Assembly: GCA_021298555.1 (NCBI GenBank) | Contig: JAJTGE010000009.1 | Span: forward strand, 1 to 38,529 | Direction of reading: 5' to 3' | Origin: Oxalobacteraceae bacterium | GTDB lineage: Bacteria; Pseudomonadota; Gammaproteobacteria; Burkholderiales; Burkholderiaceae_D | Length of the DNA stretch: 38,529 nt | Shown: piece after piece, positions 25,264 to 35,194 of the stretch | Layout: every line of letters begins with the position of its first letter | Numbering within the stretch: position 1 is the stretch's first letter | The notes under the pieces: model-generated | The model's input: the letters and a program-made list of their open reading frames with translations, nothing else | Databases searched by the model: none | Told to the model about the DNA's origin: nothing | Translations under genes and position numbers: made by a program

Positions 25264-25854
25264 TTAGAGGCTACCTTTGGTCGAGGGAATGGTGCCAGCG
25301 GCGCGAGCATCAAGTTCGGCAGCCATACGCAATGCGCGGCCAAATGCCTTGAACACTGTCTCGCACTGATGGTGAGCGTTTTCACCGCGCAGATTATCAA
25401 TATGCAGGGTCATCAGGGCATGATTCACAAAGCCCTGAAAAAACTCGTGTGTGAGATCCACATCGAAGCTGCCTATCATCGAGCGCTTGAAAGGTACGTG
25501 AAACTCAAGCCCAGGGCGGCCAGAAAAATCAATAACAACCCGCGACAAGGCCTCATCTAGCGGTACGTAAGCATGACCATAGCGGCGTATGCCTTTTTTG
25601 TCGCCCATAGCTTTGGCAAACGCCTGTCCTAAAGTGATACCCACATCTTCCACAGTATGGTGAGCATCAATGTGCAAATCACCTTTGGCGCTGATATCAA
25701 GGTCAATCAAGCCATGACGCGCGATCTGGTCGAGCATGTGATCGAGGAAGGGAACGCCAGTATTGAGTTTTTGCTGACCAGTTCCATCGATATTGATGGC
25801 TACCCGAATCTGGGTTTCGTTGGTATCGCGGACGACTTCTGCTGTGCGTGCCAT
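25264..25854 (-). CDS. hisB: Imidazoleglycerol-phosphate dehydratase
   Basis: It dehydrates imidazole glycerol phosphate to imidazole acetol phosphate. From ATG 25854 it has 196 residues and contains only the dehydratase domain, without the N-terminal histidinol-phosphatase domain of enterobacterial HisB. Manganese-binding repeats are visible as [24 protein letters not shown] and [15 protein letters not shown]. The upstream open frame to 25911 runs into hisC and has no family similarity. It lies 13 bp after hisC. Histidinol phosphatase must be encoded elsewhere. Confidence 0.97.
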   Translation of the reverse strand: MARTAEVVRDTNETQIRVAINIDGTGQQKLNTGVPFLDHMLDQIARHGLIDLDISAKGDLHIDAHHTVEDVGITLGQAFAKAMGDKKGIRRYGHAYVPLDEALSRVVIDFSGRPGLEFHVPFKRSMIGSFDVDLTHEFFQGFVNHALMTLHIDNLRGENAHHQCETVFKAFGRALRMAAELDARAAGTIPSTKGSL

Positions 25855-25867
25855 GGCTGGAGTAATT

Positions 25868-26956
25868 TTAAGAATACAAACTAGATTTAAGGGCCGTGAG
25901 AAAAAGTGCATTCTCTGCCGGAGTGCTTACGGTCACCCGCAAGCAGTTATCAAGTAAAGCATGCATTTTACCGGCATTTTTAACCAACACCTTGTGTTCT
26001 AGTAGGCGCTCGAATACCTGGGTGCCCGTTAAGCCCGCTTGGGTAACACGAAACAGAATAAAGTTTGCCGCCGAAGGAAACGCCTCGACGCCGGCCACGT
26101 CTGCCAGACGCGACAATAATTGTTCACGCTCTGATCGTATTGCGGCTGCCTGCTTATCCAACACCTCTGTATGCTCAAGCATAAAGGCGGCAGTAACTTC
26201 GGTGAGTACATTGATGTTGTAGGGCGGGCGAACTTTATCGAATTCAGCCAGAAGCGCTTTAGAGGCCGACATGTACCCCAAGCGTATGCCAGCCAAACCA
26301 AGTTTGGAGACGGTGCGCATGACGATTAAATTCTCAAACTCAGGCAGCTTGGACATAAAACTATCTCCAGCGAAGGGCTGGTAAGCCTCATCCACAATCA
26401 CTAATCCTGTGTCGCCCACTTCGCGAATAATCTCCAGCATCGCCTGCGCATCAAACAAATTACCGGTTGGGTTGTTGGGATAGGCCAGATACGTTATCGC
26501 AGGACGATGCTCACGCACTGCCGCCAGCATGGCTGGCAGATTAAGTGTGAGATCGTTGTTTAGCGGCACGCCGATAAAATCCAGACCCGCAAATTGGGCG
26601 GACATGGCATACATAACGAAGCCTGGCACCGGTGCCAACACTTTCGCACCCGGTTTCGCGCACGCTACCGATACGATGCTGATTAATTCGTCTGAACCAT
26701 TACCCAAAACTACATCCCAACCAGACGGCACGCCCTGCTTTGCGCAAATAGCAGCCTTGAGATTTGCGTAGGTAGGTACTGGATAACGATTGAGTGCAGC
26801 TGAACCTAATCGCCGACCCAATTCCTGTTGAAGTTCTGGGGAGAGCGTGTAGGGATTTTCCATGGCATCGAGTTTCACAAAACCAGATGCATCAGGTACG
26901 TGGTAAGCGGACAGAGCACGCACATCGGCGCGAATAATATTTTTGCTGACAGTCAT
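25868..26956 (-). CDS. hisC: Histidinol-phosphate aminotransferase
   Basis: It is a PLP-dependent fold-type I enzyme that transfers the amino group of glutamate to imidazole acetol phosphate. The 362 residues include [10 protein letters not shown] (PLP phosphate contact), the [10 protein letters not shown] segment, the VDEAYQPF Asp/Tyr pair, and the Schiff-base lysine in [17 protein letters not shown]. The length fits. It lies 7 bp after hisD and 13 bp before hisB in the operon. Confidence 0.97.
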   Translation of the reverse strand: MTVSKNIIRADVRALSAYHVPDASGFVKLDAMENPYTLSPELQQELGRRLGSAALNRYPVPTYANLKAAICAKQGVPSGWDVVLGNGSDELISIVSVACAKPGAKVLAPVPGFVMYAMSAQFAGLDFIGVPLNNDLTLNLPAMLAAVREHRPAITYLAYPNNPTGNLFDAQAMLEIIREVGDTGLVIVDEAYQPFAGDSFMSKLPEFENLIVMRTVSKLGLAGIRLGYMSASKALLAEFDKVRPPYNINVLTEVTAAFMLEHTEVLDKQAAAIRSEREQLLSRLADVAGVEAFPSAANFILFRVTQAGLTGTQVFERLLEHKVLVKNAGKMHALLDNCLRVTVSTPAENALFLTALKSSLYS

Positions 26957-26963
26957 AGTTAAA

Positions 26964-28277
26964 CTATTTGAGCCTTAATTCAGCCGAGCGTGCATGTGCT
27001 TGTAAACCTTCGCCGTAAGCGAGTTCAGCAGCGATTGCACCCAAGGTCTGCGCGCCGGCTTGGCTTACATGAATAATCGATGAGCGCTTTTGAAAATCAT
27101 ACACACCTAGCGGTGATGAAAAGCGTGCGGTGCGCGAAGTAGGAAGTACATGATTAGGGCCCGCACAATAATCACCCAGCGACTCGGATGAAAATTTACC
27201 TAAAAACATAGCGCCTGCATGACGAATTTTGTCGGCCCACTGTTGTGGCTGTTCCGCTGAAATTTCTAAATGTTCAGCAGCTATGGTGTTTGCAATGTCG
27301 CAGGCTTCATTCATGTCGCGCACTTTGACAAAGGCACCACGATTAGTGAGCGAAACGCGTATCACATCCCGCCTGGGCATATCCGCCAATAGCGTATTCA
27401 CGCTCAATTGCACACGCGATAAATAATCTTCATCCGGACAGACGAGTATGGATTGCGCTAGCTCGTCATGCTCGGCTTGCGAAAACAAATCCATGGCAAC
27501 CCAATCAGGATCGGTGCTGCCGTCAGCAAGAATAAGAATTTCAGACGGGCCTGCAATCATATCGATACCAACCACACCAAAAACTCGACGCTTGGCAGCA
27601 GCAACATAGGCATTACCTGGACCAACTATTTTGTCGACTTGCGGTATGGTTGCCGTACCGTAGGCAAGCGCTGCAACAGCTTGTGCGCCACCAATAGTAA
27701 ACACACGATCAACACCAGCAATTTCAGCCGCTGCTAATACCAACTGATTTTTAATCCCATCAGGCGTGGGCACCACCATAATAATTTCGCCCACACCAGC
27801 AACTTTTGCCGGAATCGCATTCATCAACACGGACGAGGGGTACGCTGCTTTACCGCCGGGGACATAAATACCCACTTTATCGAGGGCTGTGACTTTTTGC
27901 CCTAGCACCGTACCATCGGCTTCAGTAAAAAGAAAACCGTCAGAACCACATTCTTTTTTTTGTCGCTCGTGATACATACGCACACGATCTGCAGCGTGCT
28001 GCAAGGCGTAGCGATGCGCTTCGGGCAAGCTGGCTAATGCCGCTTGTCTTTCAGCACGCGGTATCTCGAGTGCTTGGATATTGGTCGCTGAGAGTCGATC
28101 AAACTTGGTGGAGTAGTCAAGTAATGCAGCATCTCCGCGCTCACGAACATCAGCAATAATCGTGGCGGCAACGCGATCAATCGCCTCGTCCTCAGAGGCT
28201 TCAAAGGCTAATACAGCCATCAGTTTGTGATGGAAATCGCTATCGGTAGTATCGAGTTGGCGTATGACGACGGACAT
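26964..28277 (-). CDS. hisD: Histidinol dehydrogenase
   Basis: It is an NAD-dependent zinc enzyme that carries out the last two oxidations, histidinol to histidinal to histidine. The 437-residue product contains [31 protein letters not shown], the catalytic Glu-His in IAAEHLEI, and the zinc-binding QAEHDE segment. Start and length match the family. It lies 3 bp after hisG and 7 bp before hisC. Confidence 0.97.
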   Translation of the reverse strand: MSVVIRQLDTTDSDFHHKLMAVLAFEASEDEAIDRVAATIIADVRERGDAALLDYSTKFDRLSATNIQALEIPRAERQAALASLPEAHRYALQHAADRVRMYHERQKKECGSDGFLFTEADGTVLGQKVTALDKVGIYVPGGKAAYPSSVLMNAIPAKVAGVGEIIMVVPTPDGIKNQLVLAAAEIAGVDRVFTIGGAQAVAALAYGTATIPQVDKIVGPGNAYVAAAKRRVFGVVGIDMIAGPSEILILADGSTDPDWVAMDLFSQAEHDELAQSILVCPDEDYLSRVQLSVNTLLADMPRRDVIRVSLTNRGAFVKVRDMNEACDIANTIAAEHLEISAEQPQQWADKIRHAGAMFLGKFSSESLGDYCAGPNHVLPTSRTARFSSPLGVYDFQKRSSIIHVSQAGAQTLGAIAAELAYGEGLQAHARSAELRLK

Positions 28278-28280
28278 AAA

Positions 28281-28937
28281 TTATTTTTCGCTACGTGAAG
28301 CGTGATCAAACGCATCAATAATGGATTGGAGTTTTTCTCGTTTAAGTTTTAGCGCAGCTCGATTCACAACCAGGCGCGAAGATATGTCCATAATGTGTTC
28401 GACTTCAACCAAATTATTGGCACGCAAGGTACTACCAGTAGACACCAAATCAACGATGGCATCAGATAGCCCTACCAATGGCCCTAATTCCATAGAGCCA
28501 TACAGCTTGATTAGATCAACGTGCACGCCTTTTTCTGCAAAATGCTCACGTGCGACCTGCACATATTTCGTAGCCACTCGCAAGCGGGCGCCCTGTCGCA
28601 CCGCGCTGGCGTAATCAAACCCTGCATGCACGGCAACCGACATACGGCATTTCGCAATATGCAAATCTATCGGTTGATACAAACCCTCACCGCCATGCTC
28701 GAGCAGTACATCTTTGCCGGCAACACCAAAATCCGCTGCGCCATATTGCACATAGGTGGGCACATCCGAAGCACGCACTATGACTACACGTAATTGAGGA
28801 TCGCTCGTAGGCAGTATCAATTTGCGCGATTTTTCCGGATCTTCGGTAACAACGATACCTGCCGCTTTAAGTAAGGGCAGTGTCTCTTCGAAGATACGCC
28901 CTTTGGACAGGGCAAGTGTAATGATCTGATCCGTCAT
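28281..28937 (-). CDS. hisG: ATP phosphoribosyltransferase, short form
   Basis: It is the first and committed step of histidine synthesis, joining ATP and PRPP. The 218-residue product is the short form without the C-terminal histidine-sensing domain; this form works in complex with the regulatory HisZ, which is not in the window. The PRPP-binding segment is visible as [18 protein letters not shown]. It overlaps the murA stop by 4 nt (ATGA), so his expression is probably coupled to the murA transcript; no his-specific leader peptide or attenuator is seen. Confidence 0.96.
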   Translation of the reverse strand: MTDQIITLALSKGRIFEETLPLLKAAGIVVTEDPEKSRKLILPTSDPQLRVVIVRASDVPTYVQYGAADFGVAGKDVLLEHGGEGLYQPIDLHIAKCRMSVAVHAGFDYASAVRQGARLRVATKYVQVAREHFAEKGVHVDLIKLYGSMELGPLVGLSDAIVDLVSTGSTLRANNLVEVEHIMDISSRLVVNRAALKLKREKLQSIIDAFDHASRSEK

Positions 28938-30184
28938 TTGATTCTTTGTATGTCCGCGCCAACGGCTGATAATTTGGCTTCCATGCGATCGTAACCACGA
29001 TCCAAGTGATAAATGCGGTCCACTAATGTTTGCCCTTCCGCAGCCAAGCCAGCAATTACCAGTGAAGCTGAAGCGCGCAGATCAGTCGCCATCACGGGCG
29101 CTCCTATTAATCGATTCACACCATTAATGATGGCTGTGTGGCCATCAATATCTATTAACGCACCCAGACGATTTAATTCTTGTACGTGCATGTAACGATT
29201 TTCGAATATGGTTTCAGTCACGCGGCTAGTACCTTCAGCAACGCAATTTAATGCCATGACTTGCGCTTGCATATCCGTGGGAAATCCCGGGTATTCAGTG
29301 GTTCGAAAATTTACCGCCTTGGGCCGACTGCTCATTTGCACTCGTATCCAATCATCACCACTGGTAATGATGGCACCAGCCTCACGCAGTTTATCAACTA
29401 CGACGTCAAGTAAATCCGCACGCGTATGTCTGAGCGTTACATCACCACCAACGGCAGCTACAGCACACAAAAATGTACCCGTTTCTATGCGATCAGCGAT
29501 GACAGAGTGGGCAGCGCCATGCAAAGCGTCCACACCCGTTACGCGCAAACAATCGGTGCCTATGCCTTCAATGCGCGCGCCCATCGCAACCAACAAGTTG
29601 GCCAGATCAGTCACTTCGGGTTCACGAGCGGCGTTTTCGAGTACCGACTCACCCTCAGCCAACGTAGCAGCCATTAATAAATTTTCAGTGCCTGTGACAG
29701 TAATCATGTCAGTCACGACGCGTGTACCTTTGAGTTTTTTTGCGCGCGCATGTATGTACCCCGCTTCTATGCGTATCTCGGCACCCATGGCCTGCAAACC
29801 TTTGATGTGCTGATCAACAGGCCGCGAACCTATGGCACAGCCGCCAGGTAGAGATACCTTGGCCTCACCAAAACGCGCCAGCAGCGGGCCCAATACAAGT
29901 ATCGATGCGCGCATAGTCTTGACCATTTCGTAGGGCGCTTCCAGTCGATGAATATCGCGGCCACACAACTCTGTTGTACCATCGTTGGTCTGTACCGACA
30001 GGCCCATTTGTATGAGCAGCTTTTGCATCGTTGCTACATCCTGCAGCCTAGGCACGTTCGATAACGACAAGGTATCTGCCGTAAGCAGTCCTGCACACAA
30101 GATAGGCAGTGCTGCATTTTTTGCGCCGGACACGGTAATCTCACCCGACAGGCGCTTACCCCCCGTAATAAGAAGCTTATCCAT
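28934..30184 (-). CDS. murA: UDP-N-acetylglucosamine 1-carboxyvinyltransferase
   Basis: It transfers enolpyruvate from PEP to UDP-GlcNAc, the first committed step of peptidoglycan synthesis. From ATG 30184 it has 416 residues. K22-N23 in SGAKNAALP and the catalytic cysteine C116 in [15 protein letters not shown] are present; that cysteine is the residue fosfomycin alkylates in the family. The longer open frame to 30370 overlaps the upstream bolA gene entirely and is not a start. The ATG overlaps the bolA stop by 1 nt (TAATG), and the stop overlaps hisG by 4 nt. Confidence 0.97.
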   Translation of the reverse strand: MDKLLITGGKRLSGEITVSGAKNAALPILCAGLLTADTLSLSNVPRLQDVATMQKLLIQMGLSVQTNDGTTELCGRDIHRLEAPYEMVKTMRASILVLGPLLARFGEAKVSLPGGCAIGSRPVDQHIKGLQAMGAEIRIEAGYIHARAKKLKGTRVVTDMITVTGTENLLMAATLAEGESVLENAAREPEVTDLANLLVAMGARIEGIGTDCLRVTGVDALHGAAHSVIADRIETGTFLCAVAAVGGDVTLRHTRADLLDVVVDKLREAGAIITSGDDWIRVQMSSRPKAVNFRTTEYPGFPTDMQAQVMALNCVAEGTSRVTETIFENRYMHVQELNRLGALIDIDGHTAIINGVNRLIGAPVMATDLRASASLVIAGLAAEGQTLVDRIYHLDRGYDRMEAKLSAVGADIQRIK

Positions 30185-30420
30185 TACGGCTGATATTCTT
30201 CCGGCGTCAGTGTTTTCATCGATAGTGCATGTATCTCTTCGCGCATGCGGTCGCCTAATGCTGCATACACCAATTGGTGACGCTGTATCGAACGCTTGCC
30301 AACAAATGCGGGCGATACGATGACTGCTGTGAAGTGCTGGCCGTCGCCATCCACTTCGACATGCGTGCATTCGAGACCGTTGGAAATATACTCTTTGATT
30401 CGTTCAGGTGTGGGTAACAC
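30184..30420 (-). CDS. ibaG: BolA/IbaG-family protein
   Basis: It is a small cytoplasmic protein of the BolA family, whose members bind CGFS glutaredoxins and share [2Fe-2S] clusters. The 78-residue product has [35 protein letters not shown], with the conserved His positions. Its location directly upstream of murA and downstream of mla genes matches E. coli ibaG (yrbA), which is why that symbol is used. It starts at GTG 30420 with AAGGT 5 nt upstream. GrxD, a possible partner, is encoded at 7008-7319. Confidence 0.93.
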   Translation of the reverse strand: MLPTPERIKEYISNGLECTHVEVDGDGQHFTAVIVSPAFVGKRSIQRHQLVYAALGDRMREEIHALSMKTLTPEEYQP

Positions 30421-30476
30421 GGTTTACCTTTTTTAAAAAATTCAACAACGTGGGTATCGCAATAGCAAGCTAAACA

Positions 30477-31232
30477 TTAATGCCGTAATTTATAACCACT
30501 CTTAAGTAGCCGTATTGCTATACCCGCCAACACCGCAAAGAATACCGAAACTATCAGCAGGCTAGTCGCTGGAGGCACATCAGAATGGCCGAAGAAGCCA
30601 TAACGGAAGCCATCAATCATATAAAAAAACGGATTAACGTGCGAAACTGCAAGCCAGAATGGGGGTAGCGAGTGAACAGAATAAAAAACACCTGCCAAAA
30701 ACGTGGCTGGTACGATTAAAAAATTCTGAAATGCAGCGAGCTGATCAAATTTTTCCGCCCATATTCCAGCCAACAAACCCATGGTTCCGAGAATGGCAGC
30801 ACCTATAAGCGCAAACACAATAATCCAAAATGGCGCAACGAATGAGAGCTGAGCAAACCAGACAGTGATCAAAAATACACCGGATCCCACAGCCAGACCT
30901 CTGACCATCGCTGCCAACACATAGGCGCCAAACATTTCCCAGTGAGAGAGCGGCGCTAACAGCACAAACACCAAGTTACCGGTAATTTTTGATTGAATCA
31001 GCGACGAGGAAGAATTGGCAAACGAATTTTGCAATACGCTCATCATCACTAATCCAGGTACCAGAAAAGCAGTATAGGAAACTCCAGGAAAAACTTGTAC
31101 ATGGGCTTCCAACACGTGGCCAAAAATCAGCAGATAAAGCATGGCGGTAACGATGGGCGCAGTCAGCGTTTGCGTGGCTACCTTCCAAAAGCGTAGCAGT
31201 TCTTTAATAAATAAAGCCTGAAATCCTGTCAT
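30477..31232 (-). CDS. ABC-2 type transporter permease
   Basis: It is the membrane subunit of an ABC exporter of the YadH/NodJ/DrrB type. The 251-residue product has about six membrane segments and ABC-2 family blocks such as LVPGLVMMSVLQNSFANSSSSL near 53-74 and the C-terminal YSVHSLPPFWLAVSHVNPFFYMIDGFRYGFFG. It overlaps its ATPase gene by 4 nt (ATGA), so the two form one transporter. The substrate is unknown; linkage to mla and murA suggests an envelope component, which is inference only. A 56-bp gap follows before ibaG. Confidence 0.94.
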   Translation of the reverse strand: MTGFQALFIKELLRFWKVATQTLTAPIVTAMLYLLIFGHVLEAHVQVFPGVSYTAFLVPGLVMMSVLQNSFANSSSSLIQSKITGNLVFVLLAPLSHWEMFGAYVLAAMVRGLAVGSGVFLITVWFAQLSFVAPFWIIVFALIGAAILGTMGLLAGIWAEKFDQLAAFQNFLIVPATFLAGVFYSVHSLPPFWLAVSHVNPFFYMIDGFRYGFFGHSDVPPATSLLIVSVFFAVLAGIAIRLLKSGYKLRH

Positions 31233-32140
31233 TGATTACCACCCATGACTTGAATAAATACATCCTCAAGATCTGCTTGATGCAGTTGCAAATCTTCTAG
31301 CTTGGCACCCGAGTCGCGTATGGTTGCCAGTATTCCCTCGACCTCGTCATGGTGAGTAACGCGCAAGGTGTACTGATCACCTGCAACCAGTTCATCCGGA
31401 TGGGAAACAAGCGCATGCAATGACGCAGGAAGTTTGCCGCCTGATAATTTGACCACTAGCTGCGAACCAGAAATACGCCGTATCAGTGCCGCCGTTGAAT
31501 CCAAAGCGACTACCCGACCTGATTTGAGCATGGCAATTCGACTGCACAGGGCTTGCGCTTCTTCGAGATAGTGCGTGGTCAGAACGACCGTATGCCCCTC
31601 GCGATTTAAGCGGCCAATGAAATCCCACAAGGTCTGACGCAATTCAACATCCACGCCCGCCGTGGGTTCATCAAGCATGATGACAGGCGGCTTGTGTACC
31701 AGTGCCTGTGCTACCAGCACGCGGCGTTTCATGCCGCCCGACAAAGCGCGCATATTGCTGTCGGCCTTGGTGGTTAAGTCCAGGTGGTGCATGACCTCGT
31801 CTATCCACGCATCATTATTGCGTATACCGAAGTAGCCCGACTGCATGCGCAGTGTTTCGCGGACCGTAAAAAAAGGATCGAAAACCAGCTCCTGAGGCAC
31901 CACACCCAAACACTGGCGAGCACGCCGGTAATCCGTGACAACATCATGACCTTGGATTACGACGCTACCCTCGTCGGCGCGAGCTAGCCCCGCGATGATA
32001 GAAATCAGCGTGGTCTTGCCAGCCCCGTTGGGGCCTAGCAAGCCAAAAAATTCGCCTTCGTCTATGTTGAGCGACACGCCGTCCAACGCCTGCAATGAGC
32101 CGTAGCGTTTTTTGACTTTGTCTATCTGAATGGCTGTCAT
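31229..32140 (-). CDS. ABC transporter ATP-binding protein, ABC-2 exporter type
   Basis: It is the cytoplasmic ATPase partner of the permease at 30477-31232 (YadG/NodI/DrrA-like). The 303-residue product has Walker A GPNGAGKT (36-43), signature LSGG (133-136), Walker B VIMLDEP (153-159), and the switch His in TTHYLEE. A C-terminal domain of about 90 residues, typical of this subgroup, ends QADLEDVFIQVMGG. It starts 59 bp after mlaB. The substrate is not predictable from sequence. Confidence 0.95.
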   Translation of the reverse strand: MTAIQIDKVKKRYGSLQALDGVSLNIDEGEFFGLLGPNGAGKTTLISIIAGLARADEGSVVIQGHDVVTDYRRARQCLGVVPQELVFDPFFTVRETLRMQSGYFGIRNNDAWIDEVMHHLDLTTKADSNMRALSGGMKRRVLVAQALVHKPPVIMLDEPTAGVDVELRQTLWDFIGRLNREGHTVVLTTHYLEEAQALCSRIAMLKSGRVVALDSTAALIRRISGSQLVVKLSGGKLPASLHALVSHPDELVAGDQYTLRVTHHDEVEGILATIRDSGAKLEDLQLHQADLEDVFIQVMGGNQ

Positions 32141-32199
32141 GGAGGGAATATCAAGACCTAAGGCGCAAGCAAAGCTAAATTCAGCGCCAGAGTATCGGC

Positions 32200-32451
32200 T
32201 TATAGAAGTGCATCCACGCCGTACAACTGCGCCAAACTGAGAAGGCCAGAGGGTAGGCCAACCAGCTGCAACCGGACATTTTTTTCATCCGCTGCACGTT
32301 GCCAGGCTAGTAGCGTTGAAACGGCTGAAGAATCAAATTGAGTCAGCTGAGTCAGGTCAATGGTTGCGGTGCCCCGCCCTATCGCCTCCAAACCGTTACG
32401 CAGCGCTGTAGCCGCATCGGACATGGTGATCGAAGTCGGCGCAAAACTCAT
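32200..32451 (-). CDS. mlaB: STAS-domain protein of the Mla complex
   Basis: It is a small cytoplasmic STAS-domain protein that binds the MlaF ATPase in the MlaFEDB complex. Its 83 residues give one complete STAS fold, with TATIDLTQLTQFDSSAVSTLLAWQRAAD holding the conserved Asp-Ser-Ser at the helix start. It lies 1 bp after the mlaC stop and follows the mla gene order, which supports the assignment; by sequence alone it is only a generic STAS protein. Confidence 0.9.
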   Translation of the reverse strand: MSFAPTSITMSDAATALRNGLEAIGRGTATIDLTQLTQFDSSAVSTLLAWQRAADEKNVRLQLVGLPSGLLSLAQLYGVDALL

Positions 32452-32452
32452 T

Positions 32453-33094
32453 TCAGCTCTTAATTTGTTTAGGTGGGGTGGCAGCGAGCCGCTTGTTCCG
32501 TTCGGCTAGTGCTTTGATCAGGCCATCAATGCCATTTTTACCAATTTCTGAAGCAAAGGTGCCCTTGTAGGTTTCTATCAGCCAGGCGCCAAGTATGTTC
32601 ACGTCATAAATTTTCCAGCCCGCTGCTGTTTTCTCTAAGCGGTAATTCAGCTGTATGGGCTCGCCGCGTGGCTGGACCACCATGGATTTCACTTCGACCT
32701 CGTCGTCGTCGGGTGAAGCACGCATAGGCTTAAATTCAAGCACTTGATTACGTACCTGAGAGATAGCTCCCGAGTAGGTGTAGATCAACAGGGTACGAAA
32801 TTCAGAAATGAGCGCGGTCTGCTGATCAGGGGTCGCATCGCGCCAGAATCTTCCAGCTGCCAGTGATGTCATGCGCTGAAAATTTACATGAGGAATAACC
32901 TTGGCCTGAACAACTTCCATGATGCGCTGCTGGTTACCTGCCTGAATTTGCTTGTCCGTTTTGGCCAGGTCCAGAACTTCCTGACTAATTCGCTTTACGA
33001 GCACATCCGGGGCTTCTTGTTGCGCACTCGCTTCACCAGCGAGGAACAGACCGGCTGAGAGCAGGCCAACACAAAAAACTCTTAACTTAAACAT
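32453..33094 (-). CDS. mlaC: Periplasmic phospholipid-binding protein MlaC (Ttg2D-like)
   Basis: It is a periplasmic carrier that moves phospholipids between outer-membrane MlaA and inner-membrane MlaFEDB. From ATG 33094 it has 213 residues with a clear Sec signal peptide (MFKLRVFCVGLLSAGLFLAGEASA, cleavage about 24). The mature part has family segments such as IMEVVQAKVIPHVNFQRMTSLAAGRFWRDAT and AAGWKIYDVNILGAWLIETYKGTFASEI. The longer open frame to 33181 lacks a signal-like start. It lies 123 bp after mlaA and 1 bp before mlaB. Confidence 0.95.
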   Translation of the reverse strand: MFKLRVFCVGLLSAGLFLAGEASAQQEAPDVLVKRISQEVLDLAKTDKQIQAGNQQRIMEVVQAKVIPHVNFQRMTSLAAGRFWRDATPDQQTALISEFRTLLIYTYSGAISQVRNQVLEFKPMRASPDDDEVEVKSMVVQPRGEPIQLNYRLEKTAAGWKIYDVNILGAWLIETYKGTFASEIGKNGIDGLIKALAERNKRLAATPPKQIKS

Positions 33095-33217
33095 AGGGGG
33101 TCCGGATTTGTTAGTGGTGTGGAGCGCCGGCTTATGCAACTCGTAGACTGCATGATACCGAATGCCCGGCAATCCCATCAAAAACTAGTCCGGAGAGTGT
33201 TGCCGCTACAACAGCGA

Positions 33218-33928
33218 TCAGTCTTTGCCGTCACGCACACGGCTTTCTCTACGCTGCAAATAAGCGTCCCGAAAAAACTGGTAAGGATCCAACGCCGCGC
33301 CTTCCAAGATGGCTGTGGAGTCCAGCACAGCGGCACGATCATCGACAAGACGAAGTGCCCTGCCAGTATTTTTAGCACGAACGGGAACGTCATTTGATGC
33401 CGTCAACGGATCGGCATAGAGATCTACCGGCTTGGCTAGTGCATCTCGTACCGTACTTGGTCCGAACAAAGGCAAAACGAAATAGGGGCCAGATTTGGCA
33501 CCCCATACCCCGAGCGTTTGCCCAAAGTCCTCTTCATGTTTAGGCAACCCCATAGGTGTTGCCACATCAATCAAGCCGGCAATGCCTATGGTGGAATTAA
33601 AGATCACGCGGACTAAATCCGTCGTGCCATCCTTGGGCTTACCTTGCATGTAATTGTTTGCAGCTGTCCACACATCACCTATGTTGGCAAAGAAATTACC
33701 TATCGCTTCACGGACAACGGCGGGCACCACATTTACATAGCCAGTCGCCACGGGCTTGAGTACGTTGTCGTCAATTGTCTTGTTGAATGTGAACATCGAT
33801 CTATTATAATTTTCATAAGGATCACGCGGATCACTACCCACCCCGGGCGCGGTCGTGGCACATGCAGTAACTAAAAATGTCACCGTCAGCATGGCACACC
33901 ATCGGATTAATCGTTGTTTGCCCGTCAT
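33218..33928 (-). CDS. mlaA: Outer-membrane lipoprotein MlaA (VacJ)
   Basis: It removes misplaced phospholipids from the outer leaflet of the outer membrane and hands them to MlaC. The 236-residue product has a lipoprotein signal with lipobox LVTAC (lipidated C23) and the family core DPYENYNRSMFTFNKTIDDNVLKPVA, DFGQTLGVWGAKSGPYFVLPLFGPSTVRD and DLYADPL. In E. coli mlaA lies apart from the mla operon; here it lies inside, between mlaD (4-nt overlap) and mlaC. A 123-bp gap without an evident gene separates it from mlaC. Confidence 0.96.
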   Translation of the reverse strand: MTGKQRLIRWCAMLTVTFLVTACATTAPGVGSDPRDPYENYNRSMFTFNKTIDDNVLKPVATGYVNVVPAVVREAIGNFFANIGDVWTAANNYMQGKPKDGTTDLVRVIFNSTIGIAGLIDVATPMGLPKHEEDFGQTLGVWGAKSGPYFVLPLFGPSTVRDALAKPVDLYADPLTASNDVPVRAKNTGRALRLVDDRAAVLDSTAILEGAALDPYQFFRDAYLQRRESRVRDGKD

Positions 33929-34401
33929 TTTTTCTCTCCGCTACTCGATTCGGCTGTCTTACTAAATAAAAACTGGCTAATCAAATTCTCTAAAACGATA
34001 GCCGACTGCGTACTTTTAATACGCTCACCCTCTACGAAATTTTTAACCTCGCCACCAGGCTCCAAACCCACGTACTGTTCACCCAGCAAACCTGAGGTCA
34101 GGATTTTAGCTGAGCTGTCTCGTGGAAATTGGTGCTCCGACTGAATCCGCATGGTGACTTGTGCTTGAAATGTTTTGTCATCAAATGCAATGCTCTCAAC
34201 CCTACCCACGACAACACCGGCACTCTTGACAGGTGCACGTGGTTTCAAACCGCCAATATTGTCAAACCGCGCCTTCAGCGCATAGCTAGGGCCAAAGCTC
34301 ATAGAGCTCATGTTGCCAACCTTAAGCGCGAGGAACATTAAAGCTAGTGCGCCCAGCATTACGAACAGCCCTACCCAGATATCCAGAGATTTTCGCTGCA
34401 T
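33925..34401 (-). CDS. mlaD: MCE-domain protein MlaD
   Basis: It is a membrane-anchored periplasmic lipid-binding subunit that forms a hexameric ring on MlaFE. The 158-residue product has one N-terminal membrane helix (about 8-28) and a single MCE domain (about 38-115), including the YALKARFDNIGGLKPRAPVKSAGVVVGRV segment. A short hydrophobic C-terminal helix (FVEGERIKSTQSAIVLENLISQFLF) lines the pore in the family. It starts at ATG 34401 with GAGGAA 6 nt upstream, and lies 7 bp after mlaE. Confidence 0.95.
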   Translation of the reverse strand: MQRKSLDIWVGLFVMLGALALMFLALKVGNMSSMSFGPSYALKARFDNIGGLKPRAPVKSAGVVVGRVESIAFDDKTFQAQVTMRIQSEHQFPRDSSAKILTSGLLGEQYVGLEPGGEVKNFVEGERIKSTQSAIVLENLISQFLFSKTAESSSGEKK

Positions 34402-34408
34402 TTATTCC

Positions 34409-35194
34409 TCAACTAAACATGAGTGCTGTGAGCAAGAAGTCCAGCCACAACACCATCAACGAACCTATAACAACCGTACGAGTGGTCGCTCTCGCCACGC
34501 CCTCTGGTGTGGGTGCGGCACAGTAACCCTCGTACAGCGCGATGAAGGTAACAGCCACTCCAAAAACGAAGCTCTTGATTACGCCATTCATCACATCGGC
34601 CCAGACATCAACCCCGGCCTGCATTTGCGACCAGAAGGCGCCTTCATCCACACCGATGAGCTGCACACCGACAATATAACCGCCCAACACTCCAACGGCA
34701 CTGAAAATGGCTGCAAGTACCGGCATAGAAATTACACCAGCCCAAAACCGTGGCGCCAGCACGCGCGTCATTGGGTCTACCGCCATCATTTCCATAGCCG
34801 CAAGTTGTTCCCCTGCTTTCATCAAACCAATTTCTGCTGTCAGCGACGTCCCCGCCCGCCCGGCGAACAGCAAGGCCGTGACTACCGGCCCTAGCTCTCT
34901 TATCAGCGATAAAGCCACCAGCAAACCCAGGGCCTGCTCTGAACCATATTTATTCAAGGTGTAATAGCCTTGCAGACCCAACACAAAACCTACAAATAAA
35001 CCGGACACCGCAATAATGACGAGAGAATAATTGCCTATGAAATGCACTTGGTCAGTTATCAGGCGTGGCCGCCGAAAGGCTCCGGGTGACGCCAGCATCA
35101 ATGCGACAAATGTACGCGCCGCAGCTCCGAGACCCTCGAGTCGAGCTCGTACCGTCGCTCCCAGGTTAGCTAGCGCATCAAGTATCAGATTCAT
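34409..35194 (-). CDS. mlaE: Phospholipid ABC transporter permease MlaE
   Basis: It is the inner-membrane permease subunit of the MlaFEDB complex. The 261-residue product has about five or six membrane segments and the conserved block FAGRAGTSLTAEIGLMKAGEQLAAMEMMAVDPMTRVLAPRFWAG near 107-151. It overlaps mlaF by 4 nt (ATGA) and precedes mlaD by 7 bp, so all three are translationally linked. Length and order match the family. Confidence 0.96.
   Translation of the reverse strand: MNLILDALANLGATVRARLEGLGAAARTFVALMLASPGAFRRPRLITDQVHFIGNYSLVIIAVSGLFVGFVLGLQGYYTLNKYGSEQALGLLVALSLIRELGPVVTALLFAGRAGTSLTAEIGLMKAGEQLAAMEMMAVDPMTRVLAPRFWAGVISMPVLAAIFSAVGVLGGYIVGVQLIGVDEGAFWSQMQAGVDVWADVMNGVIKSFVFGVAVTFIALYEGYCAAPTPEGVARATTRTVVIGSLMVLWLDFLLTALMFS

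Noticed and set aside
29208-29813. 201-codon plus-strand open frame opposite murA
   Set aside because: It is the antisense shadow of murA, which has a complete, well-conserved sequence; no ribosome site or family similarity is apparent.
30185-30370. N-terminal extension of murA
   Set aside because: It overlaps bolA/ibaG entirely; the ATG at 30184 gives the exact family N-terminus.
34310-34894. 194-codon plus-strand open frame opposite mlaE/mlaD
   Set aside because: It is antisense to two clear mla genes, has low-complexity composition and no start signal.
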